64,000 nucleotides of DNA from Roseomonas alba (GCF_019430885.1 NZ_JAHYBZ010000006.1:1-64000); one strand, 5' to 3'. Shown: positions 33,968 to 43,177, numbered from the stretch's first letter. Notes: a model not told the origin generated them from the sequence alone. Numbers and translations are program-made.

Positions 33968-35044
33968 ATGCGTCAGCACAGGATCGCCGCCATCGGGGGC
34001 GACGGGATCGGACCGGAAGTGATCGCGGCGGGCTGCCGCGTGCTGGATGCCGTGGCCGCGGCGCAGGGCGGCTTCTCCTTCGCTTTCCGGACCTTCGATT
34101 GGGGCAGCGACATGTATCGCCGCACCGGCAAGATGATGCCGGATGACGGCCTCAACCAGCTCAAGGGCTTCGACGCGATCTTCTTCGGCGCGGTCGGCGC
34201 GCCCGACATCCCCGATCACATCACGCTGTGGGAGTTGCGCCTGGCGATCTGCCAGGGCTTCGATCAATACGCCAATGTCCGACCGACCAAGCTGCTGCCT
34301 GGCGTGCGCGGCCCACTGCGCGAAGACCTCGGCAAGCAGATCGACTGGGTCATCGTGCGCGAGAATTCCGAAGGCGAATATGCCGGTGTCGGCGGCCGCG
34401 CCCATCGCGGCCTGCCGATCGAGGTCGCGATGGATGTCGCGGTCTTCACCCGCGAGGGCGTCGCGCGCATCTGCCGCCATGCCTGCGAGATCGCCATGTC
34501 CCGCCCGCGCAAGCATCTGACAGTCGTCACCAAGTCCAACGCCCAGCGCCACGGCATGGTCATGTGGGACGAGATCTGCGCCGACATCACCGCGCAATAC
34601 CCCGACCTCACCGTCGAGAAGATGCTGGTCGACGCCATGACGGCGCGCATGGTGATGAAGCCCGGCACGATCGACACCATCGTCGCGACCAATCTGCATG
34701 CGGATATCCTGTCGGATCTCGCTTCGGCGCTGGCCGGGTCACTCGGGATCGGCGCGACGGGCAACATCGATCCGCAGCGGCGCCGGCCGTCGATGTTCGA
34801 GCCGATCCACGGCTCGGCCTTCGACATCACCGGCAAGGGCATCGCGAACCCGCTGGGGTCCTTCTGGACGGCGTCGATGATGCTGGAGCATCTGGGCGAG
34901 CCCGCCGCCGCACAGCGGCTGATGCGCGCGGTCGAAGCCGTGACCGCGCGCGGCGATGTCCTGACGCCCGACCTCGGCGGAACGGCGACGACCGAGCAGG
35001 TGACGGAGGCCGTGATCGCCGCGCTGAAGGGTGCCAACATCTAG
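33968..35044 (+). CDS. Tartrate dehydrogenase/decarboxylase-type beta-decarboxylating dehydrogenase
   Basis: A 358-residue member of the isocitrate/isopropylmalate dehydrogenase family, most like tartrate/D-malate dehydrogenases: IGGDGIGPEVIAAG, GAVGAPDIPDHITLW, QYANVRPTKLLPG, IVRENSEGEYAG and the metal/NAD segment FEPIHGSAFDITGKGIANP. It oxidises and decarboxylates a malate-type acid using NAD and a divalent metal. Lying among Bug receptors, it fits organic-acid catabolism rather than leucine synthesis (no leuCD nearby). An AGGAGGAA RBS precedes the ATG. Confidence 0.88.
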   Translation: MRQHRIAAIGGDGIGPEVIAAGCRVLDAVAAAQGGFSFAFRTFDWGSDMYRRTGKMMPDDGLNQLKGFDAIFFGAVGAPDIPDHITLWELRLAICQGFDQYANVRPTKLLPGVRGPLREDLGKQIDWVIVRENSEGEYAGVGGRAHRGLPIEVAMDVAVFTREGVARICRHACEIAMSRPRKHLTVVTKSNAQRHGMVMWDEICADITAQYPDLTVEKMLVDAMTARMVMKPGTIDTIVATNLHADILSDLASALAGSLGIGATGNIDPQRRRPSMFEPIHGSAFDITGKGIANPLGSFWTASMMLEHLGEPAAAQRLMRAVEAVTARGDVLTPDLGGTATTEQVTEAVIAALKGANI

Positions 35045-35070
35045 GCTTCAGCAAGCGGAGCCCCCCCGGC

Positions 35071-36579
35071 ATGGCGGAGATCGAACACGGCGTCACCCTG
35101 ATCCGCGGCGGGCGCCTCGCCGATCCCGCAAGGCGCCGCGCGGAACCGGCCGATATCCTGATCGAGGACGGCGTGATCCGCGCGGTCGGCGCCGGCCTCT
35201 CCGCGCCGGAGGATGCGCGCATCGTCGAGGCCGCGGGCTTCCTGCTCCACCCCGGCCTGATCAATGCACACACCCATGGGCATGGCGCGCTGGCACGCGG
35301 CAGCGCGGATCGCTGGACGCTCGAGATGTCGCTCACCGCCGCGCCCTGGCTGGTGGGCTCGCGCGGGCTGCAGGACAAGAAGCTGTCCGCGACGATCAAC
35401 GCGGCGGAGCTGGTGCTGAAGGGCTGCACCGCCGCCTATGACCTGTTCTCCGAGATCCCGCTGCCGACGGTGGATGGCCTCGACGCGACGGCCGAGGCCT
35501 ACGCAACGGTTGGCATGCGCGCCGTCATCGCGCCCATGGTCGCCGACACCACGCTGTATGACGCCATCCCCGGCCTGCGCGACGCGCTGCCCGAGGCGCT
35601 GCGCGCCGAGGTCGATCGCGCGCGCCTCGCGCCCCATGAGCAGACGCTGGCGGCGATGCGCGCGGCGCTGGCAGGCTGGCGCTGGAACGCCAAGGACATC
35701 CGCGCCGCCGTCGCGCCGACCATCCCGCATCACTGCACGGACGCCTTCCTCTGCGGCTGCCGCGACCTGGCGCGCGACTTCGGCGTCGGCATCCATACGC
35801 ATCTCGGCGAGAGCAAGGTCCAGGCCCTCACCGGCATGCGCCGCTATGGCAAGACGCTGCTCGCGCATATGGACGCGTTGGGTCTCGTCGGGCCCGGCTT
35901 CACCGCCGCGCATGGCATCTGGATGGATGATGACGACCTGAAGCGGCTGCGCGATGCGGGCGGCGCGCTCGCGCATAATCCGGGCAGCAACATGAAGCTC
36001 GGCAACGGGATGTTCGGGCTGCGCCGTGCGCTCGATCTCGGTGTCACGGTGGGCGTCGGGACGGATGGGTCGTCCTCCTCCGACCACCAGAATATGTATG
36101 AGGCGATGCGTGTCGCCTCGACCCTCTCGAAGGTGCTGACCCCCGATCCGCGCGGCTGGGCTTCCGTCGAGGAAGTCTATGACGCCGCCACGCGCGGCTC
36201 CGCCAAGTCGCTCGGCTTCACCGACATCGGCGCCATCGCGCCGGGCTTCAAGGCGGATATCGTCTTCCTCGACCTCGCCGCCATCAACTGGATCCCGCAT
36301 CGCTGGACGGTGAACCAGATGGTGCATGTCGAGGACGGATCGAGCCTGCGCCACGTCATGATCGGCGGCCGCTTCGTGGTGAAGGACCGCAGGCTGCTGA
36401 CCGTCGATCTCGCGAGGCTGGCGGCCGAAGCCGAGGAAGCGCACGAGCGGCTCGATGCGCTGAACGCCGATCGCCGGGCGCTGTTCGAACGCCTGGCACC
36501 CGTCGTCGCGTCCTACTGCCCGGCCTTCGCGGCGCAGCCCTATCACATCCGCCGCTACCTCTGCGACGCGCCGGCATAG
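35071..36579 (+). CDS. Metal-dependent amidohydrolase (cytosine deaminase/TrzN-like)
   Basis: A 502-residue amidohydrolase-superfamily enzyme: N-terminal small beta domain, metal ligands His 67 and His 69 in NAHTHGHG, further ligands in GIHTHLGES and TAAHGIW, and the metal Asp in GVGTDGSSSSDH. The C-terminal part carries GFKADIVFLDL. This organisation is that of the SsnA/atrazine chlorohydrolase/guanine deaminase group, acting on N-heterocycles or related amidines. It starts 26 bases after the dehydrogenase stop, so it is probably co-transcribed. Confidence 0.83.
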   Translation: MAEIEHGVTLIRGGRLADPARRRAEPADILIEDGVIRAVGAGLSAPEDARIVEAAGFLLHPGLINAHTHGHGALARGSADRWTLEMSLTAAPWLVGSRGLQDKKLSATINAAELVLKGCTAAYDLFSEIPLPTVDGLDATAEAYATVGMRAVIAPMVADTTLYDAIPGLRDALPEALRAEVDRARLAPHEQTLAAMRAALAGWRWNAKDIRAAVAPTIPHHCTDAFLCGCRDLARDFGVGIHTHLGESKVQALTGMRRYGKTLLAHMDALGLVGPGFTAAHGIWMDDDDLKRLRDAGGALAHNPGSNMKLGNGMFGLRRALDLGVTVGVGTDGSSSSDHQNMYEAMRVASTLSKVLTPDPRGWASVEEVYDAATRGSAKSLGFTDIGAIAPGFKADIVFLDLAAINWIPHRWTVNQMVHVEDGSSLRHVMIGGRFVVKDRRLLTVDLARLAAEAEEAHERLDALNADRRALFERLAPVVASYCPAFAAQPYHIRRYLCDAPA

Positions 36580-36647
36580 GCTCCCCGCGGCTGGACCGAT
36601 CGCCCGCTGCGCCGCATCCTGCTGCGGCGCAGCAACAGGAGCGCATC

Positions 36648-37337
36648 ATGGAATTCGTCGATCTCAGCCGCGAGATCTTCCATCGCACCCAGACCCATCC
36701 GAGCCATCCGCCCGTGGTCATGACCGTCTGGAACGACCATTCCGAGAAGAAGCACGCCGGCAACACCGTCTTCAGCAGCAAGGCGATGTCGATCGCCTTC
36801 TCCGACCACGCCGGCACGCATGTCGATGCGCCCGTGCATTTCGACCCGCGTCCCGAGGCGCTGTCGATCGACCAGGTGCCGCTCGAGAAATTCTACACCA
36901 GCGCCTTCTGCATCGACCTCTCGCACGTCCCGCTGAAGACCGCCGCGACGCTCGAGGAAGTGCAGGCAGCCGTCGCGACATCCGGCGAGACGATCAGGCC
37001 CGGCGACACGCTGCTGATCTGGATGGCGACGAATGAGCGCCTGCTCGGCAAGCCCGGCTATCTGCACGACTTCCCGGGCCTGTCGCTGCCGGCGATCCAC
37101 TGGCTCGCCGACCAGGGCATCGGCATGTTCGGCGTCGAGGCCATTAGCCCCGCCCCCGAAGGCGAGCCGAACTTCCAGGCACACATGGCCTGCGCGGAAC
37201 GTGGCATCACCCACATGGAATGCCTCGCCAACCTCGACAGGCTGGTCGGGCGCGGACGGTTCCGCTTTGTCGGCTTCCCGCTGAAGATCCGCGGCGGCAC
37301 GGCGAGCCCGATCCGGGCGGTGGCGATCTTCGAGTAG
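36648..37337 (+). CDS. Cyclase family protein (kynurenine formamidase-like)
   Basis: A 229-residue 'cyclase' family metal hydrolase. The signature HAGTHVDAPVHF gives His 54, His 58, Asp 60 and His 64, the metal-binding set of KynB-type formamidases and isatin hydrolases. It begins VDLSREIFHRTQTHP, typical of the family. GGAGCG precedes the ATG at 36648. It follows the amidohydrolase by 68 bases, so the two may act in sequence on a ring-opened amide. Exact substrate unknown. Confidence 0.85.
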   Translation: MEFVDLSREIFHRTQTHPSHPPVVMTVWNDHSEKKHAGNTVFSSKAMSIAFSDHAGTHVDAPVHFDPRPEALSIDQVPLEKFYTSAFCIDLSHVPLKTAATLEEVQAAVATSGETIRPGDTLLIWMATNERLLGKPGYLHDFPGLSLPAIHWLADQGIGMFGVEAISPAPEGEPNFQAHMACAERGITHMECLANLDRLVGRGRFRFVGFPLKIRGGTASPIRAVAIFE

Positions 37338-37480
37338 AATGCCGGAGAGGGCCTCTCGGGATCATCCCGCAGAAGCTCTTCCCGACGATCCGCAGGCAGC
37401 AATCGGGAGGGTTCTGCACCTCCGAACCACCCTGCCATCGGCGGTTCCATTGACATTGCCGTACGACGACAATGGGTGCC

Positions 37481-37673
37481 CCTGGTGCTTGGAGCACCTC
37501 TACCGCAGTCTGTTAGACCAGGCAGGACAGACATGCTGCGCCCGCCCAGCACGCTTCGTGCGCAAATGCGGGTCCCGGTGCTGATCCTGCCGGCGGCGCC
37601 CAGCGCCAAGCGAAGGTTTCCAAAGGCCTTTCGGCCTTTGGTGGGCTGGCTTGGAGGGGCAAAGCCCCTCCAA
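37481..37673 (-). repeat. Family-1 structured intergenic element, copy 6
   Basis: Fills most of the 341-bp gap between convergent genes. Read on the minus strand it begins 5 bases after the Bug gene stop: TTGGAGGGGC/GCCCCTCCAA hairpin (37651-37673), CCAAAGGCC-4-GGCCTTTGG (37620-37641), CACCGGGACCCGCATTTGCG, GCAGCATGTCTG, CAGACTGCGG and a distal GGTGCT/AGCACC stem (37484-37498). The 140 bases to its left hold only a small CCGGAGAGG/CCTCTCGG hairpin just after the cyclase stop. Confidence 0.72.
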
Positions 37674-37678
37674 CCTTC

Positions 37679-38644
37679 TCACTGCTGCTCCAGCCCCGCT
37701 TCCCGCGCCCGTTCCGACAGCACCGCGATCTGATTGCGCAGGAAGTCCTGGAACTCTGCCGGCCTGCTGCCGCGCGGCGTATAGCCCAGCCGCGCCAGCC
37801 GTTCCTTCAGCTCGCTGCCTTCCAGCACCTTGTTCATCGCCGCATTGGCGCGGGTAACGATCGGCGCGGGCGTGCCGGCCGGCACCGCCATGCCGAACCA
37901 GACATCGAAATCGAAGCCCGGCAGCACGGACTTCACCGTCGGGATCTCCGGTGCCAGCGCGAAGGGCTGCGGCGAGGTCACCGCGATCGCCCGCACCTTG
38001 CCCTCGCGCACCTGCGGCATGCCCGCGGCGAAATCGGTGAAAGTGCTGTCGATGCGCCCGGCGATGACATCGGTCAGCGCCTCCGGCCCGCCGCGATAGG
38101 GCACGCCGGTCATCTCCACCCCGGCCAGCCGCGCCAGCGTCATCGACGCGATCAGCGCGGAGGAATTGCCATGGCTGAAGGTCAGCGGCGTGCGCGACGC
38201 CTTGGCATGCTCGATGAACCCGCGCAGGTCGCGCGCCGGCGAGGATGCCGGCACCACCAGCAGGTAGGCGGTCTCCGCAATGAAGCCGATCGGCGCGAAA
38301 TCCTTGATCGGATCATAGGACAGGCGCCGCACGGTGTAGGTGTTCAGCGCGCCGTTGGTCACCGACAGCACCACCCATGTGTGGCCGTCGGGGGCCGAGC
38401 GCGCCGCGCTTTCCGTGCCCACCACGCCATTGCCGCCGGGCCGGTTGTCGACGATCACCGGCTGGCCGAGTTCCCGCGTCAGCGGCTCGGCCAGATGGCG
38501 GATGAGCGTGTCCGTCACGCTGCCCGCCGGGAAGGCGACAACCAGGCGGATCGGCCGGTCAGGCCAAGTCCCCTGCGCCACCGCCGGCACGGCGAGCAAC
38601 CCGGACCCGGCGCCGAGCAGCGCGCGTCGGTTCAACGATACCAT
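37679..38644 (-). CDS. Bug-family tripartite tricarboxylate transporter receptor (3)
   Basis: A 321-residue Bug/TctC receptor: signal peptide RRALLGAGSGLLAVPAVAQG, then WPDRPIRLVVAFPAGSVTDT, VDNRPGGNGVVGTESA, and MAVPAGTPAPIV. Two starts compete. ATG 38644 has AAGGA at 9-base spacing. ATG 38653 overlaps the upstream stop as ATGA, which would suggest coupling but leaves AAGGA almost touching the start. Either way it follows the 3-hydroxyisobutyrate dehydrogenase gene in one operon. Confidence 0.88.
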   Translation of the reverse strand: MVSLNRRALLGAGSGLLAVPAVAQGTWPDRPIRLVVAFPAGSVTDTLIRHLAEPLTRELGQPVIVDNRPGGNGVVGTESAARSAPDGHTWVVLSVTNGALNTYTVRRLSYDPIKDFAPIGFIAETAYLLVVPASSPARDLRGFIEHAKASRTPLTFSHGNSSALIASMTLARLAGVEMTGVPYRGGPEALTDVIAGRIDSTFTDFAAGMPQVREGKVRAIAVTSPQPFALAPEIPTVKSVLPGFDFDVWFGMAVPAGTPAPIVTRANAAMNKVLEGSELKERLARLGYTPRGSRPAEFQDFLRNQIAVLSERAREAGLEQQ

Positions 38645-38649
38645 GATGG

Positions 38650-39555
38650 TCATTCCTTGGACGTGGTGCTTCCGATGAAGCGGTGGATCTCCGTATTGTC
38701 CACCGTGGGGCCGAGCGCAGCGACCGCCCCGGCCCAGCGTTCGCGGCACAGCGCGAGCATGGCGGCGGGATACCCGGTCTCCGCCGCGATGCTGCCCGCC
38801 GTGTCCAAGTCCTTGCGCATTAGCCCGAGCTGGAAGCCGCCGGCGTAGCGGCCGGAGATGATTTCCTGCCGCGACTTCGTCTCCGTCGCGATGTTGCGGC
38901 CCGAGGAGGCATTCATCACATCCGTCAGGATGCCGAGGTCGAGGCCCAGCGCCTCGCCCATCCGCAGTGCCTCGGCCGTCGCGAGCAGTCCCGCCGCATA
39001 GACGTAGTTGTTCAGCGCCTTCATCGCATGGGCGCTGCCGACGGCGCCGGTGCGGATGATGGCCTCCCCCATGCCCTTCAGCACCGGCTCGGCCTGGGCG
39101 AAGGCCGCATCGTCACCGCCCACCATGATGGCGAGCGTCCCGGTCTTCGCCTTGGCCACCGATCCCGACACCGGCGCATCGACGAAACGCGCGCCCTTCG
39201 CCGCGACCAGCGCGGCCAGCCGCCGGCTCTCCCCGGGTTCCGAGGAGGACATGTCGATCACCAGCATCCCCGGCCGCAGCGCCGCGAGCAGACCGTTCGG
39301 CCCTTCCATCACCTGCGCGACGACCCGGCTGTTAGGCAGCATCAGCACGACGGTATCGGCGCCGGCGGCGACCGCAGAAGGATCAGGCGCGAAGCTTACC
39401 GCACCCTCCGGCGCACCCTCCGCCACCGCGGCGCGCGCGGCCTCGGACGGGTCGCACCCCAGCACGCGGAAACCGCGCGCCACCAAGCTGCGCGCCATGG
39501 GCAGCCCCATCATGCCGAGTCCGATGAACCCCACGGGTCCGGCTGTCGCCGCCAT
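38650..39555 (-). CDS. 3-hydroxyisobutyrate dehydrogenase family protein
   Basis: A 301-residue beta-hydroxyacid dehydrogenase: NAD(P) motif GFIGLGMMGLPMA at 9-21, substrate motif DAPVSGSVAKAKTGTL and the catalytic Lys in HAMKALNNY. It oxidises a 3-hydroxy acid (hydroxyisobutyrate, tartronate semialdehyde or similar) to a semialdehyde. I chose ATG 39555; the extension upstream is not family-like. First gene of an operon with the Bug receptor, suggesting that the receptor's ligand or its derivative is the substrate. Confidence 0.9.
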   Translation of the reverse strand: MAATAGPVGFIGLGMMGLPMARSLVARGFRVLGCDPSEAARAAVAEGAPEGAVSFAPDPSAVAAGADTVVLMLPNSRVVAQVMEGPNGLLAALRPGMLVIDMSSSEPGESRRLAALVAAKGARFVDAPVSGSVAKAKTGTLAIMVGGDDAAFAQAEPVLKGMGEAIIRTGAVGSAHAMKALNNYVYAAGLLATAEALRMGEALGLDLGILTDVMNASSGRNIATETKSRQEIISGRYAGGFQLGLMRKDLDTAGSIAAETGYPAAMLALCRERWAGAVAALGPTVDNTEIHRFIGSTTSKE

Positions 39556-39665
39556 GGTCGCTTCCTTCCGCTGTGTGGTTGCGCACCATGCTTGACCGTG
39601 CAGAAAGCGATGGCAAGGCGCCAACCGCTCTTAACGGCCGGGCATGGCGCGCATAGGCTTCCGGC

Positions 39666-40874
39666 ATGGCACCCTGGATCGCGGCCCTGTCGGCGACGCT
39701 GCTGATGCAGTCGGTTGCCTCCTTCATGACGCAGAGCCTGCCCGTCGTGGCACCGCTCATCACCGCCAGTGCCGGCCTGGCGCCGGAACGGGTCGGCAAT
39801 CTCTCCTCCCTGACCGCCCTCGGAACCGTGCTGTTCCTGCTGCTGGGCGGGCCTTACCTCGCCCGGCTGGGCCCGGTGCGCACGTTGCAGGCCGGTGCGG
39901 CGCTTTCCGCCACCGCGCTGCTGGCGGCCGGCTTCGGCACGGTGGCGGCGCTGGGCTTCGCGGCACTGCTGCTCGGTATCGGCTATGGCCCCTCGCCGCC
40001 CGCCGGCAGCCGGATTCTCGCCGCGACCGCGCCCAAGGAACATCGGACACTGATCTTCTCGGTGAAGCAGGCGGGGGCACCGCTGGGTGGGGCGCTGGCA
40101 GGGCTGGTCTCTGCGCCCATTGCCGCCTCGGCAGGATGGCCGGCCGCGCTGATGGTCGCGGTCGTCACGGCGCTCGTCTCAGCCGCGCTCATCCAGCCGC
40201 TGCGCACCGCCCTCGACGCCGAACGCGACCCGGCCCGACCGATCGGTCTGCGCGACGTGCTATCCCCCCACACCGTATCCGCGCCGGTGACCTCGCTGCG
40301 CATCGACCCGCTGCTCCCGCGGCTGACGGCCCTGTCGGTCGCCTTCTCCCTCGTCCAGGGCTGCCTGTTCTCCCTGACCGTGACCTGGCTCGTGGAAACG
40401 CGCGGCTACAGCCTCATCGAAGCCGGCGGCATCTTCGCCGTGATGCAGGCAGCGGGCGTCGTCGCGCGCATCTTCCTCGGCTGGATCGCCGACCGCACGG
40501 GCAATGCCACGCGCAACCTCGCAATCCAGGCGCTGGTGGCCTCGGCGACGGTAGTGGCCCTCGCGCTGCTGCCGACCGACACGCCGCGCATCCTGCTCAC
40601 CATGCTCTGCGGTCTCGCCGGCTTCGTGGGGGCGTCCTGGAACGGCATCTCGCTCGCCGAGGTCGCGCGCGTCTCGCCGCCGGACCGGGTCAGCGACGTT
40701 ACCGCGGGCAGCACGCTGTTCATCTTCCTCGGCTACGTCGCGGGTCCCTCGCTGTTCTCGGTGCTGGTCACGCTCAGCGGTGGCTGGGTACTGCCGATGC
40801 TCGTCGTCGGCATCCAGCTTGCCGTGGTCGCGCTGGCGGTCGGGTTCTCGCTGCGCCGCCGAGAGCCTGTCTGA
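39666..40874 (+). CDS. MFS transporter, CynX/NimT-like
   Basis: A 402-residue, roughly twelve-TM major facilitator with GYGPSPPAGSRILAATAPKEHR and SVKQAGAPLGGALAG around TM4-TM5, reminiscent of CynX/NimT/YcaD-type carriers. The second half includes ARIFLGWIADRTGNATRN, the loop motif. It is divergent from the dehydrogenase-Bug operon. Probable organic-anion or small-molecule transporter; substrate unknown. Confidence 0.85.
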   Translation: MAPWIAALSATLLMQSVASFMTQSLPVVAPLITASAGLAPERVGNLSSLTALGTVLFLLLGGPYLARLGPVRTLQAGAALSATALLAAGFGTVAALGFAALLLGIGYGPSPPAGSRILAATAPKEHRTLIFSVKQAGAPLGGALAGLVSAPIAASAGWPAALMVAVVTALVSAALIQPLRTALDAERDPARPIGLRDVLSPHTVSAPVTSLRIDPLLPRLTALSVAFSLVQGCLFSLTVTWLVETRGYSLIEAGGIFAVMQAAGVVARIFLGWIADRTGNATRNLAIQALVASATVVALALLPTDTPRILLTMLCGLAGFVGASWNGISLAEVARVSPPDRVSDVTAGSTLFIFLGYVAGPSLFSVLVTLSGGWVLPMLVVGIQLAVVALAVGFSLRRREPV

Positions 40875-40879
40875 CAAGT

Positions 40880-40947
40880 CCGGCGCCGGTCCGCACCATT
40901 CAACGATATCGACATGGGTAACCGGATGGGGGTGCGGGCCGGTGCCC
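40880..40947. repeat. Family-2 palindrome, copy D
   Basis: Between two + strand genes. The left arm GGCGCCGGTCCGCACC (from 40882) pairs with the right arm GGTGCGGGCCGGTGCC (40931-40946), with the outer sequence matching the same arm in copies A and C. The interior differs from the other copies. A short inner match (GGGTAACCGG region) is weak. Confidence 0.55.
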
Positions 40948-41045
40948 GCGAGCCGCATGGCGCGTTTCCATTCAGCCTCTGACCGGGATGGACCGGAGCC
41001 GCACAAGCGGCGATACCGGCCGCCGGATCGGAAAGGAACACGGCG

Positions 41046-42023
41046 ATGGTGGAACGGATCGGCCTCGGCATCATCGGCTTCGGCATCATGGGCGAACGCC
41101 TGGCGCGCTTCGGCGCCGGCCATGACCAGGTGCGCCTGACCGGCGTATGGGACCCCTCGCCCGAGGCCGCGACGCGCCTTGCCGAGGCAGCACCCGGCGT
41201 GCCGATGCTGGCGAGCCCCGAAGCAGTCATCGCCGGCTGCGACTGCCTCTACATCGCCGCCCCGCCCGCCTTCCACCTGGTCCACGCCAAGGCCGCCTTC
41301 GCCGCCGGCAAGGCGGTGTTCCTGGAAAAGCCGCTCTCGGTCGACACGGCGGAGGCGCAGGCCTTCGTCGATGCCGCGGAAGCGGCCGGGGCGCGTGGTG
41401 CGGTGAACTTCCCCATGGCCTCCTCCCCCGCCGTGGCCCAGTTGAATGCCTGGCGCGCGGGGGGCGCGGTCGGCGATCCGCGCGAACTCGCCATCACCAT
41501 CGCCTTCGCGAATTGGCCGCGCTCCTGGCAGCGCGGCGCGCATACCTGGCTCGACAGACCGCAACAGGGCGGCTTCACGCGGGAGGTGGTGTCGCATTTC
41601 CTCTTCCTGACCCGCCGCCAGCTCGGCGCGCTGGTGCTGGAACAGGGGCGCACAACCTTCGCCGCGCCGGAACGGTCCGAGACGGCCATCGCCGCGAAGC
41701 TGACTGCCGGCGGCGTGCCCGTCACGCTGTCGGGCGGCGTCGGCACGACCCTCGCCGATGACCACAACAGCTGGGTGCTGGAAGGTTCGGACGGCGCGAT
41801 CCGCCTGCGCGACTGGTCCTACGCCGAGCGCCGCGGCGCGGACGGCGTCTGGTCCGCGGCGCCCGACGCCCTGCCCAATGAACGCATGCGGCCGATGGTG
41901 CTGCAGCGGCAGCTCGACGGTGTCGCGGCAATGACGCGCGGGGAAGCGCACCACCTCGCCACGCTGCGCGAGGCGCTTGAGGTCCAGCAGACCGTCGAGG
42001 GCATCCTCGCTCAGAAGGCGTAA
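41046..42023 (+). CDS. Gfo/Idh/MocA family oxidoreductase
   Basis: A 325-residue NAD(P)-dependent oxidoreductase with N-terminal Rossmann motif GIIGFGIMGERLA (8-20) and EKPLS near 94-98, followed by the alpha/beta C-terminal domain. Members act on sugars, inositols or related cyclic substrates. Its last 13 bases overlap the convergent end of pobA. The catalytic Lys of EKP is present; the usual downstream His is not obvious to me. Confidence 0.85.
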   Translation: MVERIGLGIIGFGIMGERLARFGAGHDQVRLTGVWDPSPEAATRLAEAAPGVPMLASPEAVIAGCDCLYIAAPPAFHLVHAKAAFAAGKAVFLEKPLSVDTAEAQAFVDAAEAAGARGAVNFPMASSPAVAQLNAWRAGGAVGDPRELAITIAFANWPRSWQRGAHTWLDRPQQGGFTREVVSHFLFLTRRQLGALVLEQGRTTFAAPERSETAIAAKLTAGGVPVTLSGGVGTTLADDHNSWVLEGSDGAIRLRDWSYAERRGADGVWSAAPDALPNERMRPMVLQRQLDGVAAMTRGEAHHLATLREALEVQQTVEGILAQKA

Positions 42024-43177
42024 GGCAGCCCGACATAGTTCTCCGCGAGCGTGGTCAGCGCCGCGCGCGAGCCCGCCAGATAGTCGAGCTCCGCGAGGCG
42101 CACCCGTTCCTCGAAGGCGTCGTGATCGTCGTAGCGGTGGAGCAACTGCGTCATCCACCAGGAGAAACGCTGCACCTTCCACACGCGATCGAGGCAGGTG
42201 GCGGAGTAGCTGTCCATCAGCGCTTCCCCCTTCCCGGCGAAGAAGGCTTCGAGCGCACGCACCAGCACGCGCACATCCGCGATGGCGAGGTTCATCCCCT
42301 TCGCCCCGGTGGGCGGCACGATATGCGCGGCATCGCCGGCGAGGAACAGGCGCCCGAAGCGCATCGGCTCCGCGACGAAGGACCGCATGGCGGTGACGCC
42401 CTTCTGCAGGATCGGCCCGTCTTCCAGCGTCCCGCCCAGCCTTTCGCGCAGCGTCGACCAGATGCGGTCGTCGGACCATCGCGCGAGATCATCATCCGGC
42501 GCGCATTGCAGGTAGAGCCGGCTGAGCGTCGTGCTGCGCATCGTCGCCAGCGCGAAGCCATCCGCATGGCGCGCATAGACCAGCTCCTCCGACATCGGCC
42601 GCGAGCGGGACAGGATGCCGAGCCAGGCAAATGGATAGACGCGGTCGAAGATCGTCAGCGCCCCGGCCGGAATGGAGGGCCGGCAGATGCCGTGGAAACC
42701 ATCGCAGCCGGCGATGACATCGCAGTCGATGCGCCGGTCGCGCCCGTCATAGCGAAAAGTGATGTAGGGCCGCGCAGAGTCCAGGTCGTGCACCGCCACC
42801 CCTGTCGCCTCGAACAGCAGCGGCAGGCCGGAGGCGAGCCGCGCCGCGACCATATCCTTCACTGCCTCCTGCTGACCGTAGATCGTCACGGCCTTGCCCC
42901 CGGTCAGCTCCGACAGGTCCACGCGATGCGACCGCCCACCGAAACGCAGCGCCAAGCCGTGATGGACCAGCCCTTCGCGATGCAGGCGATCGGCGATGCC
43001 GGCCTCGGTCAGCGTGTCGACCGAGCCCTGTTCCAGCAGCCCCGCGCGGATCCGGCCCTCGATGTGCTCGCGCGATCGGTCCTCGACCACCACGCTGTCG
43101 ATGCCGCGCAGATGCAGCATCTGCGCCAGCAACAGCCCCGCCGGCCCGGCGCCGATGATGCCCACCTGGGTCCGCAT
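42011..43177 (-). CDS. pobA: 4-hydroxybenzoate 3-monooxygenase
   Basis: A 388-residue single-component FAD aromatic hydroxylase converting 4-hydroxybenzoate to protocatechuate with NADPH and O2. FAD motif GIIGAGPAGLLLAQML near the N-terminus, the NAD(P)-linked DG region CDVIAGCDGFHG, and FLAGDAAHIVPPTGAKGMNLA. The length and the text of conserved segments (RIRAGLLEQGSVDTL, IYGQQEAVKDM) match PobA closely. No pobR or protocatechuate ring-cleavage genes are adjacent. I chose ATG 43177; the upstream extension is basic and unrelated. Confidence 0.92.
   Translation of the reverse strand: MRTQVGIIGAGPAGLLLAQMLHLRGIDSVVVEDRSREHIEGRIRAGLLEQGSVDTLTEAGIADRLHREGLVHHGLALRFGGRSHRVDLSELTGGKAVTIYGQQEAVKDMVAARLASGLPLLFEATGVAVHDLDSARPYITFRYDGRDRRIDCDVIAGCDGFHGICRPSIPAGALTIFDRVYPFAWLGILSRSRPMSEELVYARHADGFALATMRSTTLSRLYLQCAPDDDLARWSDDRIWSTLRERLGGTLEDGPILQKGVTAMRSFVAEPMRFGRLFLAGDAAHIVPPTGAKGMNLAIADVRVLVRALEAFFAGKGEALMDSYSATCLDRVWKVQRFSWWMTQLLHRYDDHDAFEERVRLAELDYLAGSRAALTTLAENYVGLPYAF

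Noticed and set aside
34228-36579. A 783-codon frame joining the tartrate dehydrogenase region to the amidohydrolase
   Set aside because: The first third is an out-of-frame shadow of the dehydrogenase; the amidohydrolase starts at 35071.
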